Assembly: GCF_003207895.1 (NCBI RefSeq)
Contig: NZ_NKUB01000003.1
Location: forward strand, 62,001-126,000
DNA from: Komagataeibacter swingsii
GTDB taxonomy: Bacteria > Pseudomonadota > Alphaproteobacteria > Acetobacterales > Acetobacteraceae
Reading direction: 5' to 3'
Length of the DNA stretch: 64,000 nucleotides
The notes under the pieces were generated by a model. It saw only the letters and a list, made by a program, of their open reading frames with translations, did no database searches and was not told the DNA's origin. This document shows positions 19,833-28,922 of this stretch, in pieces. Every line of letters starts with the position of its first letter. Within the stretch, counting starts at the first letter, position 1. The translations under genes and the position numbers were made by a program.

Positions 19833-20504
19833 ATGCTTACGAAGAAACAACATGAACTTTTGCTGTTCATCGACGGCCACCTGCGCAGGACGGGTTTCTC
19901 CCCCTCCTTCGATGAAATGAAGGACGCGCTGGGCCTGCGTTCCAAATCCGGCATCCACCGCCTGATCTCGGCGCTGGAGGAACGCGGTTTCCTCCACCGC
20001 AGGCACCATCGCGCCCGCGCGCTGGAAATCCTGCGCCTGCCTGATATCGAGGTGCCGCCCCCGCCTGCCCCGTCCGATTCGCCCGCGCCGGTCCCGGACC
20101 TGCCTTCCCCCGAAATGATGGCGGTGGTGGAAGTGCCCTTTGTGGGACGGATCGCCGCCGGCAACCCGATCGAAGCCATCACGGCGGAGACCGCCCGCAT
20201 CGTCGTTCCGGGTGATATGCTGGGCAAGGCCAGCCATTACGCGCTGGAAGTCACGGGCGATTCGATGCAGGAGGCCGGGATTCTGGATGGTGACATGGTC
20301 ATCATCCGCGAAGGCGCGCACGCCGCGGACGGGCAGATTGTCGTCGCCCTGATCGATGGGGAGGAAGTGACGCTGAAGCGCCTGCGCCACGAAGGCGGGG
20401 AGATCGCGCTGGTACCCGCCAACAGCCATTATGAAACCCGCGTGCTGCCTGCCGGGCGTGTCAGCGTGCAGGGCACGCTGGCGGGGCTGATCCGCCGTTA
20501 CTGA
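19833..20504 (+). CDS. lexA: LexA repressor
   Basis: The 223-residue protein has an N-terminal winged helix ([31 protein letters not shown]), a proline-rich linker and a C-terminal S24 self-cleavage domain. The Ala-Gly cleavage site is in RIAAGNP near residue 108, the catalytic serine is in GDSMQEAG near 144 and the lysine is in VTLKRL near 181. It represses SOS genes until RecA-stimulated autocleavage. The SOS box upstream indicates autoregulation. The gene converges on bioCD. Confidence 0.96.
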   Translation: MLTKKQHELLLFIDGHLRRTGFSPSFDEMKDALGLRSKSGIHRLISALEERGFLHRRHHRARALEILRLPDIEVPPPPAPSDSPAPVPDLPSPEMMAVVEVPFVGRIAAGNPIEAITAETARIVVPGDMLGKASHYALEVTGDSMQEAGILDGDMVIIREGAHAADGQIVVALIDGEEVTLKRLRHEGGEIALVPANSHYETRVLPAGRVSVQGTLAGLIRRY

Positions 20505-20534
20505 CAAAGGCCGCCTGCAAACCATGAAAGGTTG

Positions 20535-20566
20535 TTCCTGAAGCTTTCTTCAAAAAGATTCAGGAA
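20535..20566. terminator. hairpin between convergent lexA and bioCD, repeat-derived
   Basis: TTCCTGAA and TTCAGGAA form perfect 8-bp arms around GCTTTC...AAAAAGA. The wording TGAAGCTTT...CAAAAAG resembles the first hairpin of the nested-palindrome family, so this is probably a decayed copy. It now lies in the only gap between two converging genes and may serve both as terminator. Confidence 0.55.
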
Positions 20567-20590
20567 ACAGGCCCTTTCTGACACAACCCT

Positions 20591-22000
20591 TCAGGGTGCG
20601 TTCCCGGCCACCTGTTCCCATGTGGGCAGGCGTGCGGCCAGTTGCGTGACCGCATCCGGCCCCATGGGGGTCACGGTCGGGAATTCGGCCAGTATGCGGA
20701 CCCGGCCATGACGTTCGATGGCGCTGCGGCCATGGGGTTCGGCCGGGCCGTTCAGGATCACGCCCGCGACATGCAGCCCACGCGCCCGCAATGCCGCAAG
20801 GCTGAGCAGCGTATGGTTGATCGTGCCAAGCTGGCTGCGCGCCACCAGCACCACCGGCAGGGCCAGCCGGGCCATGAGGTCGATCATAAGGTAATGTTCG
20901 GCAATCGGCACGAACACGCCGCCCGCCCCTTCCACCACCAGTGGTCCGTCACCGGCCGTATGGCGCGGCAGGGTGATGGCGGCGGGGTCGATACGGGTAT
21001 GGGCCACATGGGCCGCGTCCTCGGGCGACAGAGACGCCCCGAATGTCGCGGCTGGTGGATACAGGCGTGCCGGGTCAAGCCCCGTAAGCTGTCGCACGCC
21101 CGTGCTGTCGGATGGCGCGTCATCTGTGCCGCTCTGCAACGGTTTCCAGTAAGCCGCGTCCCATGCCTTGACCAATGTGGCGGCCGTCACCGTCTTGCCC
21201 ACATCCGTATCCGTGCCGGTAACGAACACGCCCGGCCAGCGCGCGCGGCGGAACAGCCCGTAGCCGACCTGATAGGACACGCTAAACGGCCCATCCGCTC
21301 CAGCCGCCGCCAGTACGCGACGCAACTGGCCAGCCGTGGCGGGGGCATGGTCCGTGTGCGTGGCCCCGATGGCGCGCAGTTCCTGCACGAAGGCCAGCGG
21401 GGTGGCGGGGGTGTCGATGACCTCGGTCTCGTGCCACATGCCCGCGCCAGGGACGGGCCATTCGGCCTGTAGCTGCTCGATGGCGGGATAATCCGGCATG
21501 GGATACACGACCCCGGCGCGCGCATATGCATCCCGCCACTGCCGGAAGCTGCCCGCGCACAGCGTGGCCATCGCCATCTGCCCCCCCGGCGCCAGCAGGC
21601 CGGCCAGTGCGTGCAGGGTCCGCGCCCGGTCGGGGAACCACTGCATGGCCATGCTGGAACAGATCAGGTCAAACGGGCCGTCCACGTCCGGGGCGTCGGC
21701 ATCCATGCGGCACAGGGACAGCCGACCATCATCCGCCATGCGCCGGGCCGTGCGCGCCAGCATGGCGGGGGCAATGTCGGTGGCGGTGATGTGGGCCTGA
21801 GGGAACTGCCGGCGCAGTTCACGGGTCAGGAAGCCGGTGCCGCAGCCGATTTCCAGAATGCGTGCCGGGGCATTGCCCGGGGTATGGCAGGCGGTAATGC
21901 GGCGGGCCAGTTCGCCTGCCACGATGCGTTGGACGCGGGCGGCCTGTTCATATCCCTGCGCCGCGCCAAAACGGGCGGCGATGCTGTCCTTGTGGGTCAT
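20591..22000 (-). CDS. bioCD: fused malonyl-ACP methyltransferase / dethiobiotin synthetase (BioC-BioD)
   Basis: This 469-residue protein joins two biotin enzymes. Residues 1 to about 245 form a SAM methyltransferase (motif I ILEIGCGTGFLTREL, SSMAMQWFPD), matching BioC, which methylates malonyl-ACP to start pimelate synthesis. From about residue 253 the sequence is BioD: P-loop GTDTDVGKT, WKPLQSGT, VEGAGGVFVPI and ARSQLGTINHTLLS, converting 7,8-diaminopelargonate to dethiobiotin. The junction is continuous, with no stop or frameshift. It overlaps the upstream esterase gene by 4 bp, as last gene of the bioF-bioH-bioCD unit. Confidence 0.92.
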   Translation of the reverse strand: MTHKDSIAARFGAAQGYEQAARVQRIVAGELARRITACHTPGNAPARILEIGCGTGFLTRELRRQFPQAHITATDIAPAMLARTARRMADDGRLSLCRMDADAPDVDGPFDLICSSMAMQWFPDRARTLHALAGLLAPGGQMAMATLCAGSFRQWRDAYARAGVVYPMPDYPAIEQLQAEWPVPGAGMWHETEVIDTPATPLAFVQELRAIGATHTDHAPATAGQLRRVLAAAGADGPFSVSYQVGYGLFRRARWPGVFVTGTDTDVGKTVTAATLVKAWDAAYWKPLQSGTDDAPSDSTGVRQLTGLDPARLYPPAATFGASLSPEDAAHVAHTRIDPAAITLPRHTAGDGPLVVEGAGGVFVPIAEHYLMIDLMARLALPVVLVARSQLGTINHTLLSLAALRARGLHVAGVILNGPAEPHGRSAIERHGRVRILAEFPTVTPMGPDAVTQLAARLPTWEQVAGNAP

Positions 22001-22665
22001 GGTGCGTTCATCCGTCCGGTCATGGCCATGATGGCGTGGGCGCAGGTTGCGGCATGGGTCAGGGGCAACAGGTGGCCACCTTCAATCCACCGGGTTTTTA
22101 TGCTGCCATCAGGTGGGAAACAGGCACGTGTCAGCGTGGACGGTGCAATGGGGTCGTCCGTCCCTGCAATGACATGGACCGGGCATGTGACCTGTTGCAG
22201 GTCGGTCCGGCAATCCATGTCCATCAGGGCCAGCAGTCCCTGTTCCAGCCGGTTGCGCGCGATATGGGGGGGCAGGGGCGCGTCAATCCCGGCACGCAGG
22301 CGGAAACTGTGCAGCAGCCCTTCGGGTTCGCGTATCAGGCCCGCGCGCATCCGCTCGATCACGCGCCGGGGAATGCCATGGGGAAAGTCGACAGCCGTCC
22401 CGAACCGGCTGAAACCGTTTATCAGCACCAGCCCCCGGCACAGGGGACCGTGATGGCGCAGCAGCCACAGCGCGCCCAGCGAGTGCCCTACCCCGATATA
22501 GGGTACCCGTGGCAGCGCCAGCGCGGGGTGTGGGGCGAAAAAGCCGAAATCGGTGCATGTCGTGCGCGCCGGACCAAGAATGGCGCGGGTTGCATCCCAG
22601 AATGTCGGGTCAAAGGCCCAGCCATGCACCAGCGCGATCGGGAGGGAGGATGCAGGCGCGGTCAT
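21997..22665 (-). CDS. BioH-like alpha/beta hydrolase (pimeloyl-ACP methyl ester esterase)
   Basis: The 222-residue protein has an alpha/beta hydrolase core: LVHGWAFDPTFWD with the oxyanion-hole HGW, the nucleophile elbow GHSLG, acid AGTDDPIAP and histidine EGGHLLPLTH. In biotin synthesis BioH removes the methyl group added by BioC to release pimeloyl-ACP. Position between bioF and bioCD, with 4-bp overlaps on both sides, strongly suggests this role. Sequence alone does not separate BioH from other small esterases of the fold. Confidence 0.83.
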   Translation of the reverse strand: MTAPASSLPIALVHGWAFDPTFWDATRAILGPARTTCTDFGFFAPHPALALPRVPYIGVGHSLGALWLLRHHGPLCRGLVLINGFSRFGTAVDFPHGIPRRVIERMRAGLIREPEGLLHSFRLRAGIDAPLPPHIARNRLEQGLLALMDMDCRTDLQQVTCPVHVIAGTDDPIAPSTLTRACFPPDGSIKTRWIEGGHLLPLTHAATCAHAIMAMTGRMNAP

Positions 22666-23849
22666 GCATGCCTGCGGGTGGCCAGGGTGATGGCGTGGGC
22701 CAGCCGGTCAATCATGCCGTCGGTATGGGCGGCGCTCAGCGCCAGCCGTATGCGGCTGCCGTTTGGGGGCACGGTGGGCGGGCGGATGGCGGTGGCAAGG
22801 ACGCCATGGGTCTCCAGCCGGGTCGCGAACGACAGCGCGTGCGCCGCCTCCCCTATCATGATCGGTATGACCTGGGTGGTGGACGGCCCTGACGACAGGC
22901 CGCAGCCATGGATCACGCTGCGGATGTGGTCAGCATTGCGGGCCAGCCGCGCCCGGGCTTCGTCCAGCGTGGGCGCCAGTTCCAGCGCCGCATCCATTGC
23001 CCCCAGCACGGCGGGCGGCGGCGCGGTGGTGAACACGAATCCCGAACAGGCGTTTGCCAGCCAGTCGCACAGTGCCCTCGATCCCGCCACATAGGCCCCG
23101 AATCCCCCCAGCGCCTTGCTGAACGTCCCCATGACCAGATCGATATCATGGCCCGCGCACAGCCCGCGTCCCTGCGGGCCGAGCACGCCGGTGGCGTGGG
23201 CCTCGTCAACATAGGTAAAGGCGCCATGCCGCCGGGCCAGCGCGCCCAGTTGCGCGATATCGGTGCGGTCGCCATCCATGCTGAACACGCTTTCGGTCAC
23301 GATCACCCGCATGGCGCGCGCGTCGTTACCCGCGTGACGTTCCAGCAGGCTGTCCAGATGCCCAAGGTCGTTATGGCGGAAACGGATCTGCCGCACCCCG
23401 GCCGCCATGCAGCCCTGATGCAGGCTGGCATGGTTCAGCCGGTCGGTAAAAACCAGCGGTGGCGCGCCCTGCTCCGCCGCCAGCCGCAGCAGCGCCGCCA
23501 GCACGGATGCATTGGCCTGCCACCCGCTGGCCAGAATCATGGCCGCCTCGCACCCCTTGAATGCGGCCAGCCGTGCCTCGACCTGCATGTGGCGTGCGGT
23601 GGTCCCGGTCACAAGGCGCGATGCCCCCGCCCCGGTACCATCCTGTTGCAGCCATTGTGCTGCGCGCGCGCGCAGCGCGGGATGGTGGGACAGGCCCAGA
23701 TAGTCGTTGGATGAGAAATTGACCAGTTCGCGTCCGTCACGGATAACGGTGGCCGCGCCTGCATGCCGTACGGGGCGCAGCACGCGGCGGGTGTGCGTAT
23801 CCGCCATATGGTCGAGCGCGGTCTGGAAAATTGGATCAAAACGGGCCAT
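22662..23849 (-). CDS. bioF: 8-amino-7-oxononanoate synthase
   Basis: This 395-residue PLP enzyme condenses pimeloyl-ACP with alanine. Diagnostic blocks are FSSNDYLGLSHHP, VTGTTARHMQVEARLA, YVDEAHATGVLGPQG, and GTFSKALGGFGAYVAG with the PLP lysine. The ATG at 23849 follows AGGAG by 10 bases; an ATG nine bases earlier is too close to that SD. It is the first gene of the minus-strand biotin unit and is divergent from bioA across 70 bp. Confidence 0.95.
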   Translation of the reverse strand: MARFDPIFQTALDHMADTHTRRVLRPVRHAGAATVIRDGRELVNFSSNDYLGLSHHPALRARAAQWLQQDGTGAGASRLVTGTTARHMQVEARLAAFKGCEAAMILASGWQANASVLAALLRLAAEQGAPPLVFTDRLNHASLHQGCMAAGVRQIRFRHNDLGHLDSLLERHAGNDARAMRVIVTESVFSMDGDRTDIAQLGALARRHGAFTYVDEAHATGVLGPQGRGLCAGHDIDLVMGTFSKALGGFGAYVAGSRALCDWLANACSGFVFTTAPPPAVLGAMDAALELAPTLDEARARLARNADHIRSVIHGCGLSSGPSTTQVIPIMIGEAAHALSFATRLETHGVLATAIRPPTVPPNGSRIRLALSAAHTDGMIDRLAHAITLATRRHA

Positions 23850-23919
23850 GAAGCGCATTCTCCTGCCGGAGCGCGCAGCCCCGGTCAATCCCGCCCACGC
23901 AATATCACGGAGTGGCCAC

Positions 23920-25185
23920 ATGCATGGACCCCAATGGCTGGAACGCGGCATGAAGCATGTCTGGCTTCCCTATACCCAGATGCGGACCACCCTGCCGCCG
24001 CTTCCCGCCGTCGGCACGCACGGGCGCACCATTACGCTGGCCGATGGGTCGGAACTGGTTGATGGCATCGCATCATGGTGGACGGCGTGCCATGGCTACA
24101 ACCATCCCCATATCCGCGCCGCCGTCAGCGCACAGCTTGAATGCATGCCGCATGTCATGTTCGGCGGCTTGGTCAACGAACCCGCGCTGACGCTGGCCAG
24201 TCGTCTGGCCGCCCTACTGCCGGGGGATCTGGAACGGGTGTTCTTTACCGATTCCGGTTCCGTCGCGGTCGAGGTCGCGATGAAGATGGCCATCCAGTAC
24301 TGGCTGAACCGTGGCCGGACGGGCCGGACGAAGCTGCTGGCCTTCCGTGGCGGCTATCATGGCGACACGATGGCCACCATGGCCATATGCGACCCCGACG
24401 AAGGCATGCATTCCCTGTACCAGGGCGCGCTGCCCGAACACTTCATTGCCGACCTGCCCGTGGATGCGGACAGCACGCGGGCGCTGGATGACCTACTGGC
24501 GCAATCAGGCGACAGTATCGCCGCGATTATTGTCGAGCCGCTGGTACAGGGCGCGGGTGGCATGCTGTTCCATTCCCCCGACGTGCTGCGCACTCTGCGC
24601 ATGCTGGCCGACCGGCATGGCGTCCTGCTGGTACTGGATGAAATATTTACCGGGTTTGGCCGCACCGGTACCATGTTCGCATGTGAACAGGCCGGGATTG
24701 TGCCCGACATCATCACGCTGTCCAAGGCCCTGACGGCGGGCACGATGGCGCTGGCCGCCACCGTGGCGCGCACGCATGTGTTCGATGCGTTCCTGTCGGA
24801 TAACCCGCTGCACGCGCTCATGCACGGGCCGACCTTCATGGCCAATGCCATGGCGTGCGCCTGCGCCAATGCTTCGCTGGACCTGTTTGAGCGTGAGGAC
24901 TGCCTGGAACAGGTTGCGCGTATCGGGCGGCAGATGCGTACCGAGCTGGAACCGTGCCGCAGCCTGCCCCATGTGGTGGATGTGCGCGTGTTGGGCGCAA
25001 TCGGCGTGGTGGAACTGGACCACATACGGGACATGAACGCGCTGAAGGCTGCCCTGGTCGCGCAGGGGGTATGGGTGCGGCCATTCCGTAATATCGTTTA
25101 TCTGACGCCGGCCTTTAACATGACCACGACCGAGCTGGGCAGGCTGACCGCAGCCATCCGGACCGTACTGGCGCAGCCCGTGTAG
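23920..25185 (+). CDS. bioA: adenosylmethionine-8-amino-7-oxononanoate aminotransferase
   Basis: The 421-residue class III aminotransferase has the BioA signatures WLPYTQM near the N terminus, DGIASWWTACHGYNHP, FFTDSGSVAVEVAMKMA, GGYHGDTMATM, LDEIFTGFGRTG and the PLP lysine in TLSKALTAG. It converts 8-amino-7-oxononanoate to 7,8-diaminopelargonate using SAM. The ATG at 23920 is preceded by CGGAG. It is divergent from bioF, so both promoters must lie in or near a 70-bp gap. bioB is not in this window. Confidence 0.96.
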   Translation: MHGPQWLERGMKHVWLPYTQMRTTLPPLPAVGTHGRTITLADGSELVDGIASWWTACHGYNHPHIRAAVSAQLECMPHVMFGGLVNEPALTLASRLAALLPGDLERVFFTDSGSVAVEVAMKMAIQYWLNRGRTGRTKLLAFRGGYHGDTMATMAICDPDEGMHSLYQGALPEHFIADLPVDADSTRALDDLLAQSGDSIAAIIVEPLVQGAGGMLFHSPDVLRTLRMLADRHGVLLVLDEIFTGFGRTGTMFACEQAGIVPDIITLSKALTAGTMALAATVARTHVFDAFLSDNPLHALMHGPTFMANAMACACANASLDLFEREDCLEQVARIGRQMRTELEPCRSLPHVVDVRVLGAIGVVELDHIRDMNALKAALVAQGVWVRPFRNIVYLTPAFNMTTTELGRLTAAIRTVLAQPV

Positions 25186-25238
25186 GAAGGACCGTATCGG
25201 CGCTAGGCCATTGGGGACGGATCTGGTATAGAAAAAAC

Positions 25239-25496
25239 ATGACTTTTTTTCAGCATCGATCCTGGCGCATGACAAATCATGACAGCAAGCGACAGATCGT
25301 GCTGAAGATCCTGTCGGACGGGAAAGCCCGCTCGGTGCGCGAAATCGGCGACCTGTTTCCCGAACTGGGTACCTACCATGCCCGGCTGGCGCTGCAGGCG
25401 TTGCGGAACCAGGGGCTGGTTACGGTGGAAGACGCCCCTGATGCCAGTGACGGACGCAAGCGCAAGGTCTGGCGCCTGGTCAACGCACGCGCCTGA
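25239..25496 (+). CDS. small winged-helix-type protein of unknown function
   Basis: The 85-residue protein reads like a winged helix: a first helix (RQIVLKILSDG), a helix-turn-helix (SVREIGDLFPELGTYHARLALQALRNQGLV) and a wing with a basic tip (DGRKRKVWRL). It may bind DNA, but no regulator family is clearly matched. The start is uncertain: ATG at 25239, or ATG at 25269 giving 75 residues; neither has a good SD. It lies 53 bp after bioA in the same direction, so co-transcription and a biotin link are possible but unproven. Confidence 0.6.
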   Translation: MTFFQHRSWRMTNHDSKRQIVLKILSDGKARSVREIGDLFPELGTYHARLALQALRNQGLVTVEDAPDASDGRKRKVWRLVNARA

Positions 25497-25671
25497 AGAC
25501 CGTATTTTCTGGACATTGCCCGGCTGCGCCGGCCCGCCGTTTCGTGCCGGTACGCCGTATCGGGGTGACAGGAGCGGCTGCGTCCGTCCATTCCCTGTCA
25601 GGCGGGGATTACTGAAACCGCCTGCCTGCCGGCAGGCCCCGCCCGATGGATGTGGACGGGGCTGTTCGCGT

Positions 25672-26394
25672 TCAGGACGGGGTGGATTCCAGTTCTTCCT
25701 TCTTGTCGACCGGCGGCTTGGCGCGGCTGTTACGGCGCGGGGCGCGGGGCGCGCGCGGCGCCGGGGCGGGCGCGGGTTCGCTGGCCACGACGGGCTGCGG
25801 GGCGGTTTCCGCCGGTTCGGCTGCCTGCTGCTGGATGACGGGCTGTTCGGTGCCGTCATCAATGGCGGTATCGGTGGGCTGGCGATTATCAGCCGGGCGC
25901 TGCTGGCGGGCGGCCATGCGGTCCTGGCGTTCCTGCTGGCTCTGCTGTGCCGCCTGCGTCATGGCGTTGAGAATGCGGAAGTAATGTTCGGCATGCTGGA
26001 AATAGGCTTCCGCCATGACGCGGTCGCCCGTGCTGCTGGCGTCACGGCCCAGTTGCAGGTATTTTTCAAACAGTTGCTGTGCCGTGCCGCGCACACGCAG
26101 GTCAGGTCCATTACTGTCGAAGACATGGTTGCGGTTCAACGGGATCTGGCCATTGTTATGGCGTACGCTTCCGCCATTGCTGCCGCCCGAACGATTGTGA
26201 CGGCCTCGCATGCGTTTCATGTTCATAAGCTGTCGCAGCACTTTCCTGTTGCCGGTCGCCGGCGCTGCCCTGGACCGTGGGGCGGTCTGTCCGTCCCGTC
26301 TGTTGCCATAGTGGTTGTCCGGTGTGACGCCGGACACGGATCCCTGCATGGCGGAACCATTCCGGTTCATGACGCCAGCGTTTCTGTTTTGCAA
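25672..26394 (-). CDS. DUF4167 family protein
   Basis: This 240-residue, largely disordered protein contains the conserved DUF4167 core: MRGRHNRSGGSNGG, then NHVFDSNGPDLRVRGTAQQL, GDRVMAEAYFQHAEHYFRIL. A Gln/Pro/Ala-rich tail ends in a basic-acidic segment. The family is a small alphaproteobacterial group, usually next to prmC and prfA, with a basic N terminus suggesting RNA or ribosome contact; function unknown. Translation may start later, near 26226 (MNMKRMRG), where family similarity begins. It lies downstream of prmC on the same strand. Confidence 0.78.
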   Translation of the reverse strand: MQNRNAGVMNRNGSAMQGSVSGVTPDNHYGNRRDGQTAPRSRAAPATGNRKVLRQLMNMKRMRGRHNRSGGSNGGSVRHNNGQIPLNRNHVFDSNGPDLRVRGTAQQLFEKYLQLGRDASSTGDRVMAEAYFQHAEHYFRILNAMTQAAQQSQQERQDRMAARQQRPADNRQPTDTAIDDGTEQPVIQQQAAEPAETAPQPVVASEPAPAPAPRAPRAPRRNSRAKPPVDKKEELESTPS

Positions 26395-26490
26395 TCGGGA
26401 TCACCCACGCGGAAACGGAACGGCAGATCAGCTTGCAGTTCGTGTTTCCTGCGCCCCGGCATTATATCCCGCCTGTTTCGGTCTGCCAAA

Positions 26491-27342
26491 TTATTTTTTT
26501 ACCACCAGCGTCCGCCCTATCCCCCCAAGATCAGGGCGGATTTCCAGCACCTGCAACCCGCCATCTTGCATAAGGGCGGGCACGCTGTGGTCCTGGCCCA
26601 CGCCCAGTTCCAGCACCGCGATCCCGCCCGGCGCCAGCAGCCCGGGCAAAATCGCTGCCAGCGCGCGATACGCGACCAGCCCGTCCGCCCCGCCATCCAG
26701 CGCGCGCGCGGGTTCATGGCGCACGACTTCGGGCATGAGGCCATTCAGGTCGGCATGCGGGATATAGGGCGGGTTGCTCAGGACCAGGTCGAATGGCCCC
26801 GTGACGCCATCGGCCCAGTTGCAGCATAGCATGTCACAGCGTGCCGAAAGGCCGTTGCGCGCGGCGTTGCGGGCCGCGAGCCGGGCCGCATCGGGGTTGA
26901 TGTCGGTGCCGGTCCCCGTGGCCTGCGGATATTCCGCCAGCACCGCCAGCAGCAGGCAGCCGGTGCCTGTACCGATATCCAGCGCGCGCAGCGGGGCGTG
27001 ACGGTCCGGCATGTGGTCCAGCACGGCTTCCACCAGCGTTTCCGTATCCGCGCGCGGGATCAGGGTTGCGGGGGATACCGCCAGATCCAGCGACCAGAAA
27101 CCCGTATGCCCGGTGATGTAGGCCATGGGTTCATGGTGCAGGCGGCGCTGCAGGACCTGCATGAACATGGCGTACACCGCTGGTGGCAGGGTATCGACAC
27201 GCAGCAGCCCCGCCAGGTCGGTGCCCATGGCATGGGCGGCCAGCAGCCGGGCCTCGCGCTGGGGGGATTCGATGCCTGCCGCGCGCAGGCGGGTTGTGGC
27301 GTCGGACAGAAGATGGCGCAAATTTGCGGGCGTCTGTGTCAT
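26491..27342 (-). CDS. prmC: peptide chain release factor N5-glutamine methyltransferase
   Basis: This protein of about 283 residues has an N-terminal helical domain (REARLLAAHAMG), the motif I region ALDIGTGTGCLLLAVL and the catalytic SNPPYIP that binds the glutamine amide, followed by EPARALDGGADGL. It methylates the GGQ glutamine of release factors. ATG at 27342 is chosen; 27354 and 27390 are possible alternatives without a clear SD. It lies near prfA, but a plus-strand gene for a secreted protein separates them. Confidence 0.92.
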   Translation of the reverse strand: MTQTPANLRHLLSDATTRLRAAGIESPQREARLLAAHAMGTDLAGLLRVDTLPPAVYAMFMQVLQRRLHHEPMAYITGHTGFWSLDLAVSPATLIPRADTETLVEAVLDHMPDRHAPLRALDIGTGTGCLLLAVLAEYPQATGTGTDINPDAARLAARNAARNGLSARCDMLCCNWADGVTGPFDLVLSNPPYIPHADLNGLMPEVVRHEPARALDGGADGLVAYRALAAILPGLLAPGGIAVLELGVGQDHSVPALMQDGGLQVLEIRPDLGGIGRTLVVKK

Positions 27343-27384
27343 GGCATCTTTCATCACGGCTGATTTCCGGCATACTGGGGCATC

Positions 27385-27849
27385 ATGCAACTGCCCGCTT
27401 TTTCATTGCGTCCCGTGCGGACCCTGATTGTCACCATGCTGTGCGCCAGCCTTGCGACGCCAGCGCTGGCCGGGTCGTTTGAGGTCGAGGACGGGTACGG
27501 TGACGGTGAAATATCCGAAACCTCGCGCCTGTATGTGGATGAGCAACTGGTCGCGACCTTCCGCCTTGACCATGACCATCCCAGCCAGACCGCGCATGTT
27601 GAAACGGCGGTCAGCCGCGTGAACCACAGCTACGCCCTGTGTGGCGAGATCACGATCCGCCGCCCCGGGGGCAAGGTCGAGATCCATCAGGTCAGTGGCG
27701 AAGGCGTGCTGCATGAACCCGATGGCCACCATCTTGTCGCCCTTGGCGCGCGCAATTTCACCGAATTCTACCTGGCCGACCCGGACGACCCGGATGTGGT
27801 CGAACGCCATCCCGGCCGTAGCAGCCTGTGCGCTGCGCCGACATCATAG
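27385..27849 (+). CDS. secreted protein of unknown function
   Basis: The 154-residue protein begins with a signal peptide (TLIVTMLCASLATPALA, cleavage after ALA). The mature part is beta-rich and acidic with many histidines: FEVEDGYGDGEISETSRLYVDEQ, VNHSYALCGEITIR, HHLVALGARNFTEFYLADPDD. Two cysteines could form a disulfide. I do not recognise the family. It is divergent from prmC (42 bp) and ends 5 bp from the convergent prfA stop, so it breaks the usual prfA-prmC linkage. Confidence 0.7.
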   Translation: MQLPAFSLRPVRTLIVTMLCASLATPALAGSFEVEDGYGDGEISETSRLYVDEQLVATFRLDHDHPSQTAHVETAVSRVNHSYALCGEITIRRPGGKVEIHQVSGEGVLHEPDGHHLVALGARNFTEFYLADPDDPDVVERHPGRSSLCAAPTS

Positions 27850-27854
27850 GGCGT

Positions 27855-28922
27855 TCAGGTATCATCCGCGGCAAGAAGGGCGGCCTGTTCTTCCTGCGTC
27901 AGCGCATCGACGAATTCATCGAATTCCCCCGCCATGACCCGGTCGATCTTGTACAGCGTCAGCCCGATGCGGTGGTCGGTCACGCGCCCCTGCGGGAAGT
28001 TGTAGGTCCGGATGCGTTCCGACCGGTCGCCCGTGCCAACCTGCGCGCGGCGGTCGGCGGCGCGGCTTTCGTGGGCTGCGGCGCGATTGCGTTCATACAG
28101 CCGCGCGCGCAGGATCTTCATCGCCTTGGCGCGGTTCTTGTGCTGGCTTTTTTCTTCCTGCATCGCCACCACGATATTGGTGGGCAGGTGGGTGATGCGC
28201 ACGGCACTTTCGGTCTTGTTGACGTGCTGCCCCCCTGCCCCTGATGCCCGGTAGACATCAATGCGCAGGTCGCCCTCGTTCACTTCCACATCCACTTCTT
28301 CCGCTTCGGGCAGGACGGCGACCGTTACGGTGGAGGTATGGATGCGGCCCTGGCTTTCGGTCGCGGGCACGCGCTGGACGCGGTGCACGCCGGATTCGTA
28401 TTTCAGCCGGGCGAATACGCCGCGCCCGGTAATGCTGGCGATCCCTTCGCGCAGGCCGCCGAGTTCTGACTGGTCATATTCCAGCACCTCGAACCGCCAG
28501 CCGCGCTGGTCGGCATAGCGCTGGTACGCGCCAAACAGTTCGGCCGCGAACAGCCCGGCTTCATCCCCGCCGGCGGCGGGCCGGATTTCAAGGATGGCGC
28601 TGCGCTCATCCGCTTCGTCACGTGGCAGCATGGCCAGGCGGATATCGTGGCGCAATGCGGGGATCTGCTGGCGCAGGGCGTCCAGTTCGGCTTCCGCCAG
28701 TTCCCGCAGTTCCGGGTCGGCCAGCATCTGGGTCGCGTCGTGTTCCGCCTGTTCGGCCATGCGCAGGGCGTTCACGCGGGTTACGATCGGCTCCAGTTCC
28801 GCGTATTCGCGTGAGGCCTGGCTGAAATCAGCCCCCGACATCCCTTCCGCGAGAAGGGCCTGCAACTCTTCGCATCGGGCGACGATACGGTCCAGACGGT
28901 CGTCAAACTTTGCCACGGTCAC
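27855..28922 (-). CDS. prfA: peptide chain release factor 1
   Basis: The 355-residue protein has the codon-recognition domain and the catalytic GGQ loop in [17 protein letters not shown] near residue 230. It releases peptides at UAA and UAG. The start is GTG at 28922, overlapping the hisS stop as GTGA, which implies translational coupling to hisS. It is the substrate of the nearby prmC product. Confidence 0.96.
   Translation of the reverse strand: MTVAKFDDRLDRIVARCEELQALLAEGMSGADFSQASREYAELEPIVTRVNALRMAEQAEHDATQMLADPELRELAEAELDALRQQIPALRHDIRLAMLPRDEADERSAILEIRPAAGGDEAGLFAAELFGAYQRYADQRGWRFEVLEYDQSELGGLREGIASITGRGVFARLKYESGVHRVQRVPATESQGRIHTSTVTVAVLPEAEEVDVEVNEGDLRIDVYRASGAGGQHVNKTESAVRITHLPTNIVVAMQEEKSQHKNRAKAMKILRARLYERNRAAAHESRAADRRAQVGTGDRSERIRTYNFPQGRVTDHRIGLTLYKIDRVMAGEFDEFVDALTQEEQAALLAADDT

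Noticed and set aside
25672-26829. Plus-strand 483-codon frame across 25378-26829
   Set aside because: It runs antisense to DUF4167 and the prmC 3' end, both of which have clear family similarity.
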